Below, in pieces: positions 1 through 9,661 of a stretch of 64,000 nucleotides of DNA. The stretch covers positions 9,767,226 through 9,831,225 of the forward strand of contig NC_087074.1 of assembly GCF_026151205.1 (NCBI RefSeq), in the 5' to 3' direction. The position numbers and the translations under genes were made by a program. Position 1 is the stretch's first letter. The number at the start of each line of letters is the position of its first letter. The DNA is from Bolinopsis microptera (Eukaryota; Ctenophora; Tentaculata; Lobata; Bolinopsidae). The notes beneath the pieces were generated by a model. That model did not search any database and was not told the origin of the DNA. It was given only the letters and a program-made list of their open reading frames with translations.

Positions 1-5
1 TCCAG

Positions 6-98
6 TTCAAGAGACCTGGGGTCACGGAGGAGAATATAAGGGATGTGCTGGAGGACTGTGTTAAGATTGGGATCTTCCCTAAAACTAATGTCAAGTAG
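6..98 (+). CDS. 3'-terminal coding exon of an unidentified gene
   Basis: A splice acceptor (ccag at 2-5) is followed by 30 open codons and a TAG stop at 96-98, so only the last exon of a plus-strand gene lies in the window. The visible C-terminus is charged and soluble-looking, starting FKRPGVTEENIRDVLEDC and ending KTNVK. I do not recognise the family. The rest of the gene is outside the window to the left. It is tail to tail with the minus-strand gene that ends at 3251. A possible poly(A) signal AATAAA is at 472-477. Being an exon is inference from frame plus acceptor. Confidence 0.5.
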   Translation, partial: FKRPGVTEENIRDVLEDCVKIGIFPKTNVK

Positions 99-2121
99 TA
101 GGACAGGTGGTGAGATTTGTGCATGTTGTGATTGATTTTAGAGTGGTATTCCAAATATGCGATGATATGTTACAGGGCCATGGTCTGCATGAGGGCTTGC
201 TTGCTAGTTAAACACGCTTGTTAATATAATAATTTGTAGGAAAACTAATTTGTTATATGTTATAGATTATGTGGATTGTGGATAATGTTTAAGATTGAAA
301 GATGGCCGAGTGCATTTGCAGAGGACGTTCAACCCAAGCATAATTGTTCCTTTAAAGTAGACTGATCTTGTATGATGTATAATCAAAGTGCAATTTTGGT
401 TTGTGACAGGGATTGCCAGCTGAGCTGTTGGTTAAAAAGCCAAATAACATATTTCTTGGCAATCGTCGTAGAATAAAATATCTGGCCGACCAGATTCGAA
501 TAGTCAACAAATGCTAAGCAGCTAGAGCTCCCTTACCTACCACATTTACTGAACTCCGAGCTGACACCCCACTTTAATTCGTCTGATGTGGCCCATCTCG
601 GTTCTGTTTCAATCTACTAAATATCGTGTAGCTGATTTTCTTATATTTGCTTATTTTTGGTTTTGTGTGTCAGAGGGTACGATATTTTTCTAATATCAGC
701 GAAATTTCGCCCAAACATTAAACTTAAATCAAATTGAGGTTCGATTTTCCAGAACTACAACAACCGTCTTTAAAGTGATAAGGTGTGAGTAGCTGGATTT
801 ATATTTTTGTACTATTAATTGTATTTGTGTGATCAGGGTCCCATTTGTTGGCACAGTACATTTATATTTTTATACTTGAGAGAAAAATGAACATCGACAA
901 TTTAAAAGCTAATTATTGTACAAATATTATATTTGATATTATGTAATTAGTTCTTTGAATGAGACATTATTAAGTTATCTAATATAATATAATATAATAG
1001 CCAAGTAGTAGCCACCGTGGCCGAAGCTTCTACTAGAACTTATTTTAGTCTGCATGCATGATTTTCGATTGATCCAAAATTTTCACACGCATGCAGAATA
1101 ATCACATATGGTTGGATTTTCATATCAGTTATCGTTTATCAGTTATCACATTCAGAATACACGTATTCAACCTCTTTTGTATCAGAAATTATTGGGCTTC
1201 CCATTTTTATTTTCAATCTTTGTGCTGGATTATTCTCATTTTTGCTATTACATATTATATGGTAGCTTATAGCCAGGGAGTTTGCTGTAATTTGTATTTG
1301 ATTTTACAAAACTTTATGATTAAAATATGAATTTTCGTTTTGTTAAGATTTCTGCAGTGAGCTTCCTCCGACCGAAATCAAACTTCCAGCACCTTAATCG
1401 TATCATTTGGCATCTAAAGCTTGACTTGTGAGTGAATGATTGGTTTCGTGTGAGAAATTCAGTCAAAACTGTAAAATTTCGGTTCTAAACTGAAAATGGG
1501 ACTGAGAATGGGAGTCTTAGACAGCAGAAAAGAAACATTTTCAAAATCTGAGATCATTTACTAAGATTCAACTACAAATTGGCTGCCAAGTATTGGCATC
1601 ACTATCATTTTCGAAAAAGCCTAAAATAATAAAAGAGTCTGAGATCTGGTAAAAACAGATAAGCAGGTATAAAAAGTATAGAGATGTGCCATTTCCGCAG
1701 TCCTCACGAGACACGGAATGGACTCTAATCAAATCATGAAAGCATACCGTTAATAGTTAAGTCGACAGAACGTACGCGTAATCAAACATGTTGTGAGAAC
1801 ACATTTTGCATATCGACACGTACGTGATATCGACACGTGACAGGTTTCCACACTTATGAATGGATGTACTTGTCGTGACGTTCTCATGTGGGATTCATTT
1901 CCGGAGAATTTATGCGTGGCAAGTCGTGAACTTCTCCCTTTATATTATAATTTATATCTCAGCTAATTAATTAATAAACTAATCAACAGTGTTCTCATTC
2001 TCCCCCTTAACCTGGGAGCTTGATCCATCTTTGTGTTATGGATAAGTTATTCCTCTTTATGAAATCTCCAAGTTGGATTATTAAAAGACTTAAAAACTTT
2101 CTAAACATGACATCTTAGGCC
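99..2121. other. 3' flank / intergenic, no gene seen
   Basis: AT-rich sequence with only short chance ORFs. The 79-codon plus-strand frame at 1091-1330 has no recognisable motif and is treated as noise. Apart from the AATAAA at 472-477 I see nothing to annotate. Confidence 0.5.
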
Positions 2122-2542
2122 TAGGGGTCGTTCACATATTGCGTAATCAATATTTTGGCAATTTTTACCCCCCCCCCCTCCGTAATCAACCATAATCAAG
2201 ACCGACCCCCCCCCCCCCCGTAATCAAGACCCAACCCCCTCCTATATTACGTAATCAAGATTAGACACACCCCCCCCCCCCCCCCCCATTTTTGAGTTAA
2301 ATTTTTGATGTAGAGATACAAGAAATACACATTATTCATTGATGTCTGAGACTTGAGAAGATTTTTGTAATATCTCAAATGGTTTATACAAATTCAAGTA
2401 TTAATAACTACTACATTAAATTAAAATTTTGATTACGTAATCAACGACCACAACCCCCCCCCCCCCCCCCCGTAATCAACCGTAAGCATTTGAAACCCCC
2501 CCCCCCCCCCCTCGGCTGATTACGTAATATGTGAACGACCTA
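2122..2542. mobile_element. TA-type MITE, family GGGGTCGTTC, copy 1 (expanded)
   Basis: Begins TAGGGGTCGTTCACATATT and ends with the inverted complement (tgattacgtaatatgtgaac, then gaccta). The middle holds several poly-C runs and repeated gtaatca segments, so this 421-bp copy looks internally expanded relative to the 173-179-bp copies at 9489 and 25404. Ends and TA target fit a non-autonomous Tc1/mariner-type element (inference). No coding capacity. Confidence 0.7.
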
Positions 2543-3250
2543 TATATATATACTATATAAATATTGTATATATGAAGCGAGACGATATTCATATATATAT
2601 TAATATGGATCCGTGCAATTTTTGATTTTACTGACACCACGGCATCAACTTTAATGCGACTTTCCGCAAAAACCGTAAAACTAAAAGATATACAACTGAA
2701 ACTTTTTTGACTGGGTCGAATGCTTTTATGCTTTTCAAATCAGCATGAAAAAATAAAAAATTGGCCAAGGAATAGGGATTTTAGAGCCCAAGATTTGGAC
2801 CCCCATGTGGTGTCAAAAACGCGATTTAAATAGGTAATAATTATTTCAGTCTCTTGAGTCTTGACACCATTTAGGGTTATACGGGTTCCTGCTAGTTTAC
2901 TTAAAGCATAACTTAATTTATTCAATGATCATTACATTAACGTTAAACCGAATTAGCAAATTTTATCTTCACATTAAATCCAAATTATTATTAATATTGA
3001 AATGGAGTGTGCAGATTTTCTCTCTGAAGTCTGGGTAGTACCCGGACCTAAGTTCTACCCCACCCGTGTCCATCACCCTCCCCAGGGTTCCAGCCGTGCC
3101 CATCCTCGCTGCTCCTGAGGGATTAATAGGGTCAATACCCAAGAGCTAACATCATGTGTCTATCAAAAAGTTAAATGTGAAATTTAGAAATCCGAGCCTC
3201 GAAACATAATATCACAGAGAAATAATTGCTTTTTCAACTATTAAATAATC

Positions 3251-6200
3251 TCACCCCCATCCGTGGCCGTAGTCCTCCAGTCCCTGTCTGTTAAACCCAA
3301 TCTGAGAGGGGCGGTTAGTGTAAGGAGGTGGCTTATCCCGTGGTAAGTGTTCCTCCGCAACTTCATCAGTGTGAATGAAGTACGTCAGCTTGAAACATCG
3401 TCTACACTTCTGGGCCGGTAACTACAGGGTGGACGAGTTCAACTTTAAGATTGAACAACTTTCTTTAAACAAAAAGCAGTGGAATTAACTAAAGTGAGAG
3501 GAAAGAGATGTCTTTGAACATTTTTCAGATCTAACAACATTCAACTAACGACAGATATCGTTTCTAATGACGAATAAACCTTTTTGGTTGACAGGATTCC
3601 GTCTTTCTTCTTTACATGTTGAGTTTGGTGAGGTCCATGGTCGAAACAGTCCGGACACGTAGCATGACCTACCACTGGAAATGCTCTGTTCTTAGGAATC
3701 TCCACCTTTTAGAGGAAGAAGATTGTTAAATGGCGATAATATACTAAACATAAGTAGGATTAGGACTATAGAGGGAGCTGGAGTGTCTATAAGATGCTTA
3801 TTGCTTACCTTTAGTATAGAGGGAGTGTCTCTGCTTAGTACTTACCTTCAGTATAGAGGGAGTGTCTCTGCTTAGTACTTATCTTCAGTATAGAGGGAGT
3901 GTCTCTGCTTAGTACTTACCTTCAGTATAGAGGGAGTGTCTCTGCTTATTACTTACCTTCAGTATAGAGGGAGTGTCTCTGCTTAGTACTTACCTTCAGT
4001 ATAGAGGGAGTGTCTCTGCTTAGTACTTACCTTCAGTATAGAGGGAGTGTCTCTGCTTAGTACTTACCTTCAGTATAGAGGGAGTGTCTCTGCTTAGTAC
4101 TTACCTTCAGTATAGAGGGAGTGTCTCTGCTTAGTACTTACCTTCAGTATAGAGGGAGTGTCTCTGCTTAGTACTTACCTTCAGTATAGAGGGAGTGTCT
4201 CTGCTTAGTACTTACCTTCAGTGTAGAAGGAGTGTCTCTGCTTAGTACTTACCTTCAGTATAGAGGGAGTGTCTCTGCTTAGTACTTACCTTCAGTATAG
4301 AGGGAGTGTCTCTGCTTAGTACTTACCTTCAGTATAGAGGAAGTGTCTCTGCTTAGTACTTACCTTCAGTATAGAGGGAGTGTCTCTGCTTAGTACTTAC
4401 CTTCAGTATAGAGGGAGTGTCTCTGCTTAGTACTTACCTTCAGTATAGAGGAAGTGTCTCTGCTTAGTACTTACCTTCAGTGTAGAAGGAGTGTCTCTGC
4501 TTAGTACTTACCTTCAGTATAGAGGGAGTGTCTCTGCTTAGTACTTACCTTCAGTATAGAGGGAGTGTCTCTGCTTAGTACTTACCTTCAGTATAGAGGA
4601 AGTGTCTCTGCTTAGTACTTACCTTCAGTATAGAGGGAGTGTCTCTGCTTAGTACTTACCTTCAGTATAGAGGGAGTGTCTCTGCTTAGTACTTATCTTC
4701 AGTATAGAGGGAGTGTCTCTGCTTAGTACTTACCTTCAGTATAGAGGAAGTGTCTCTGCTTAGTACTTACCTTCAGTATAGAGGGAGTGTCTCTGCTTAT
4801 TACTTATCTTCAGTATAGAGGGAGTGTCTCTGCTTAGTACTTACCTTCAGTATAGAAGGAGTGTCTCTGCTTAGTACTTACCTTCAGTATAGAGGGAGTG
4901 TCTCTGCTTAGTACTTACCTTCAGTATAGAGGGAGTGTCTCTGCTTATTACCTACCTTCAGTATAGAGGGAGTGTCTCTGCTTAGTACTTACCTTCAGTA
5001 TAGAGGAAGTGTCTCTGCTTAGTACTTACCTTCAGTATAGAGGGAGTGTCTCTGCTTAGTACTTACCTTCAGTATAGAGCAGGGACAAAAGGATTTCGCG
5101 ATTATTTTGGCCAAAAATCGCGGTACCGCGAAATTTAACATGCTATACATTAAACTATACATAAAATTTGTCGCGGAGAATGGGAAATTTCGCGATTTCG
5201 TACATGCCGCGAAATCCTTTTGTTCCTGGTATAGAGGGAGTGTCTCTGCTTAGTACTTACCTTCAGTATAGAAGGAGTGTCTCTGCTTAGTACTTACCTT
5301 CAGTATAGAGGGAGTGTCTCTGCTTAGTACTTACCTTCAGTATAGAGGGAGTGTCTCTGCTTAGTACTTACCTTCAGTATAGAGGGAGTGTCTCTGCTTA
5401 GTACTTACCTTCAGTATAGAGGAAGTGTCTCTGCTTAGTACTTACCTTCAGTATAGAGGGAGTGTCTCTGCTTATTACTTATCTTCAGTATAGAGGGAGT
5501 GTCTCTGCTTAGTACTTACCTTCAGTATAGAGGGAGTGTCTCTGCTTAGTACTTACCTTCAGTATAGAGGGAGTGTCTCTGCTTATTACTTATCTTCAGT
5601 ATAGAGGGAGTGTCTCTGCTTAGTACTTATCTTCAGTATAGAGGGAGTGTCTCTGCTTAGTACTTACCTTCAGTATAGAGCAGGGACAAAAGGATTTCGC
5701 GATTATTTTGGCCAAAAATCGCGGTACCGCGAAATTTAACATGCTATACATTAAACTATACATAAAATTTGTCGCGGAGAATGGGAAATTTCGCGATTTC
5801 GTACATGCCGCGAAATCCTTTTGTTCCTGGTATAGAGGGAGTGTCTCTGCTTAGTACTTACCTTCAGTATAGAGGGAGTGTCTCTGCTTAGTACTTACCT
5901 TCAGTATAGAGGGAGTGTCTCTGCTTAGTACTTACCTTCAGTATAGAGGGAGTGTCTCTGCTTAGTACTTACCTTCAGTATAGAGGAAGTGTCTCTGCTT
6001 AGTACTTACCTTCAGTATAGAGGGAGTGTCTCTGCTTATTACTTATCTTCAGTATAGAGGGAGTGTCTCTGCTTAGTACTTACCTTCAGTATAGAGGGAG
6101 TGTCTCTGCTTAGTACTTACCTTCAGTATAGAGCAGGGACAAAAGGATTTCGCGATTATTTTGGCCAAAAATCGCGGTACCGCGAAATTTAACATGCTAT

Positions 6201-9200
6201 ACATTAAACTATACATAAAATTTGTCGCGGAGAATGGGAAATTTCGCGATTTCGTACATGCCGCGAAATCCTTTTGTTCCTGGTATAGAGGGAGTGTCTC
6301 TGCTTAGTACTTACCTTCAGTATAGAGGGAGTGTCTCTGCTTAGTACTTACCTTCAGTATAGAGGGAGTGTCTCTGCTTAGTACTTACCTTCAGTATAGA
6401 GGGAGTGTCTCTGCTTAGTACTTACCTTCAGTATAGAGGGAGTGTCTCTGCTTAGTACTTACCTTCAGTATAGAGGGAGTGTCTCTGCTTAGTACTTACC
6501 TTCAGTATAGAGGGAGTGTCTCTGCTTAGTACTTATCTTCAGTATAGAGGGAGTGTCTCTGCTTAGTACTTACCTTCAGTATAGTGGGAGTGTCTCTTCT
6601 TAGTACTTATCTTCAGTATAGAGGGAGTGTATCTGCTTAGTACTTACCTTCAGTATTATAGAAGGAGTGTCTCTGCTTAGTACTTACCTTCAGTATAGAA
6701 GGAGTGTCTCTGCTTAGTACTTACCTTCAGTATAGAGGGAGTGTCTCTGCTTAGTACTTACCTTCAGTATAGTGGGAGTGTCTCTGCTTAGTACTTACCT
6801 TCAGTATAGAGGGAGTGTCTCTGCTTAGTACTTACCTTCAGTATAGAGGGAGTGTCTCTGCTTAGTACTTACCTTCAGTATAGAGGGAGTGTCTCTGCTT
6901 AGTACTTACTTTCAGTATAGAGGGAGTGTCTCTGCTTAGTACTTACCTTCAGTATAGAGGGAGTGTCTCTGCTTAGTACTTATCTTTAGTATAGAGGAAG
7001 TGTCTCTGCTTAGTACTTACCTTCAGTATAGAGTGAGTGTCTCTGCTTAGTACTTACCTTCAGTATAGAAGGAGTGTCTCTGCTTAGTACTTACCTTCAG
7101 TATAGAGGGAGTGTCTCTGCTTAGTACTTACCTTCAGTATAGAAGGAGTGTCTCTGCTTAGTACTTATCTTTAGTATAGAGGAAGTGTCTCTGCTTAGTA
7201 CTTACCTTCAGTATAGAGGGAGTGTCTCTGCTTATTACTTACCTTCAGTATAGAGGGAGTGTCTCTGCTTAGTACTTGCCTTCAGTATAGAAGGAGTGTC
7301 TCTGCTTAGTACTTACCTTCAGTATAGAAGGAGTGTCTCTGCTTAGTACTTACCTTCAGTATAGAAGGAGTGTCTCTGCTTAGTACTTACCTTCAGTATA
7401 GAGTGAGTGTCTCTGCTTAGTACTTACCTTCAGTATAGAAGGAGTGTCTCTGCTTAGTACTTACCTTCAGTATAGAAGGAGTGTCTCTGCTTAGTACTTA
7501 CCTTCAGTATAGAGGGAGTGTCTCTGCTCAGTACTTATCTTCAGTATAGAGGGAGTGTCTCTGCTTAGTACTTACCTTCAGTATAGAAGGAGTGTCTCTG
7601 CTTATTACTTACCTTCAGTATAGAGGGAGTGTCTCTGCTTAGTACTTACCTTCAGTATAGAGGGAGTGTCTCTGCTTAGTACTTACCTTCAGTATAGAAG
7701 GAGTGTCTCTGCTTAGTACTTACCTTCAGTATAGAGGGAGTGTCTCTGCTTAGTACTTACCTTCAGTATAGAGGGAGTGTCTCTGCTTAGTACTTACCTT
7801 CAGTATAGAGGGAGTGTCTCTGCTTAGTACTTACCTTCAGTATAGAGGGAGTGTCTCTGCTTAGTACTTACCTTCAGTATAGAGGGAGTGTCTCTGCTTA
7901 TTACTTACCTTCAGTATAGAGGGAGTGTCTCTGCTTAGTACTTACCCTTAGTATAGAGGGAGTGTCTCTGCTCAGTTTAGCTCCAGGGTAATGCCTGCTA
8001 AACTCCAGTTTCCACCGGGTGAAGGTATTAGAAAGGTCCTGTGGTACTGGTGTGTTGAGTACAGCAGGATATACACCTCGCACCGTGTCCTGTCAAAGTG
8101 TGATCTGCTCTTAAAAATGTGCATTCTAGAGAAACTCAAGTTTTAGATTAATTAAACTGTTCAGTCGATGCATAATTGTATGAATTGGTTCTAGATTCAT
8201 GATAATTCAGAGGTATAAGAGTTTAACGTTTCGATTTCAAATATCAACGTTGAAATTGTTATTTTAAAAAAATTCAATTTAAATTTTTTAATTGCTCACC
8301 AATTTTTCGGAGGGATGTCCATGTGAACCATGTCTATGTGAACCATGTCCTTGTGAACCATGTCCTTGTGAACCATGTCCTTGTGAACCATGTCCATGTG
8401 AACCATTTCCTTGTGAACCATGTCCTTGTGAACCATGTCCTTGTAATCCAGGGTAGACAGGATGGCGTGAGCCAGAATGATTTGTATAGTGGGGTCGAGT
8501 TTTAGCTCGCGCTGGGGGTTCTGGTCGGCGGTTCAGTGACCAGTCTATTCCTTTGGAGCTGCTGTCTGTCCCAACTTCTGTAACAGCATGACAGTTATAA
8601 CTGAAATCGATTTGGTATTCCTAGTTTGTATTCTATTTGTATTTTAGCTTTAGATTTATTCAATATTTATAGAATTTACTACGTATTATAACTAGCATTT
8701 CTTTTCCATAAGCCACTGAGTCTGTAGCCAAGCACTGTATTTTCGAAACTTTTCCAGAAAGTAAGAAGGTCCCATTATAGTTGGATACCATTCATTAGGT
8801 ACCTGAAAACGTGGGAGCAGAAGGCCCAGAGGGGCCTGGCCTGTATCCATCAATATAACCGCTGTGGCTGCCGCTGGGGTTTGTTGCAGAGTTTAAACGC
8901 CAATCTACTCCCTTACTTTGATCCCCTGGAAAGTATTACATGGAGCGGAAAGACTATTCGACCGGTAGTGGTACTACAAATAAAATTTTATAAACGTTAT
9001 TTGAACAGGGGTACTTAGCAGTTATAATGGAGTATTCAGCTAGAAGGGTAGCTTCAGTAATAAACTTTCTTTAAGCTAAATGGTCCCAGCTTCGGACTGT
9101 TTACCTAATGGACTGAAGACGTAAACTGATCTGTAAAGTGGCGTCAGGTCAATAGAAGTTTAATATATACCTGGAAGTGATTGAAAGTATGCAGGTGGAG

Positions 9201-9258
9201 CTGAAGGGTTATTATTGTTGTTAGGACTGGGAACATATGGGGGTGGTTCATCTCCCAT
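3251..9258 (-). CDS. PPxY / QGHGS-repeat / paired-CxxC protein, 309 aa, six exons
   Basis: Exons on the minus strand: 9258-9171, 8925-8803, 8577-8300, 8089-7946, 3705-3580, 3421-3251. All junctions are GT-AG and in phase, giving 310 codons with a TGA stop at 3251-3253. The start ATG (9258) has a good context (A at -3, G at +4) and an in-frame stop upstream. Order along the protein: an N-terminal proline-rich part with PPPY and PPAY; two related motifs SKGVDWRLN and SKGIDWSLN; a run of about nine five-residue units, mostly QGHGS (exon 3); a conserved-looking stretch in exon 4; then CPDC (exon 5) and CRRC (exon 6), which could form a zinc ribbon; then another PPPY near the C-terminus, ending GHGWG. 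PPxY motifs usually bind WW domains (known), so a role as a ubiquitin-ligase adaptor substrate is possible but unproven. I do not recognise the family. An alternative upstream open stretch (9352-9264) is in another frame. Confidence 0.75.
5080..5228. mobile_element. hAT-type MITE in minisatellite, copy 1
   Basis: 149 bp with 21-bp ends that are inverted complements apart from one base (CAGGGACAAAAGGATTTCGC... versus ...GCGAAATCCTTTTGTTCCTG). It is flanked by an 8-bp duplication GTATAGAG at 5072-5079 and 5229-5236, which is part of the host 37-bp unit. CAG-type ends and an 8-bp duplication are hallmarks of hAT elements (known). No ORF. Confidence 0.85.
5681..5829. mobile_element. hAT-type MITE in minisatellite, copy 2
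   Basis: Identical by eye to the copy at 5080-5228 and flanked by the same GTATAGAG duplication. The distance from copy 1 is exactly the insert plus one duplication plus 12 repeat units, so it arose by amplification of the array and not by a new insertion. Confidence 0.85.
6134..6282. mobile_element. hAT-type MITE in minisatellite, copy 3
   Basis: Third identical 149-bp copy with the same GTATAGAG flanks. It lies one insert plus one duplication plus eight 37-bp units after copy 2. Confidence 0.85.
8312..8447 (-). repeat. 15-bp tandem repeat coding for QGHGS pentads
   Basis: About nine units of 15 bp (plus strand aaccatgtccttgtg). On the minus strand they are in frame with exon 3 of the 309-aa gene and encode [QH]-[GR]-[HN]-G-S. 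Because the unit is a multiple of three, copy changes keep the frame. The plus-strand reading of the same bases is a shadow. Confidence 0.85.
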
Positions 9259-9488
9259 CCTCCCTGAACTACGTCATTGTCACAACAGCAACCTTCGTCT
9301 ATATCATCTCCATAAGTACTAGCAGAGATGTCATATTCAGATATTGTGTTAACTATGTAAGAGAGGAAGGACTAGTATCATATATGTAGTAATTCGAATC
9401 TTGAATGGAAGATTTACCGATGGGATACTTGTTAGCCATTCGCAGGGAAATGATATACCCTGATCAATGATCATGCTAAAGCTAGGCT

Positions 9489-9661
9489 TAGGGGTCGTTC
9501 ACATATTACGTAATCACTTTTTGGACAATTTTCAACCCCTCTCCCCCTCTGTAAACACATAGCTATTGTGTCAAAATTACACTAGCGTAATCATTTGTGA
9601 TTTGGAAACCCCCCTCCCCCTCAGGCTGATTACGTAATGTTGAATATGTGAACGACCCCTA
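9489..9661. mobile_element. TA-type MITE, family GGGGTCGTTC, copy 2
   Basis: Starts TAGGGGTCGTTCACATATTA and ends in the inverted complement finishing CGACCCCTA. It is 173 bp with a poly-C core. Same family as 2122, 25404 and 53641. Confidence 0.8.

Larger units (their letters stand above)
3767..7975. repeat. 37-bp minisatellite, about 100 units, carrying repeated 5' splice sites
   Basis: Tandem units of 37 bp (for example gtatagagggagtgtctctg followed by cttagtacttaccttca), highly homogeneous, with diverged end units at about 3767 and at 7946-7975. On the minus strand each unit reads AAG|GTAAGTACTAAGC, a near-perfect donor site. The array starts at the end of exon 4 of the 309-aa gene, whose own donor (AGG|GTAAGT at 7945) is the outermost unit, so the array was built from that exon-intron junction. 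It fills most of intron 4. Three identical 149-bp MITEs interrupt it. Common variants are GAAGGAG, GAGGAAG and cttattactt. Confidence 0.95.

Noticed and set aside
3767-7975. CRISPR-like regular array
   Set aside because: Units are contiguous with no unique spacers, and the context is eukaryotic; it is a minisatellite.
8288-8299. Stop codon TAA at 8288 as the end of the PPxY gene
   Set aside because: A donor GTGAGC directly precedes it at 8299-8294, and the next exon (8089-7946) continues in phase to further exons with conserved-looking CxxC motifs.
8323-8505. Plus-strand frame with NHVLV repeats
   Set aside because: The same 15-bp repeat is in frame in a spliced minus-strand gene with matching phases; the plus-strand reading is a shadow.
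9264-9352. Upstream exon part of the PPxY gene (reads GDDIDEGCCCDND)
   Set aside because: It has a good acceptor at 9352 but is out of frame with the downstream exon, whose ATG at 9258 has an in-frame upstream stop; kept only as a possible alternative.
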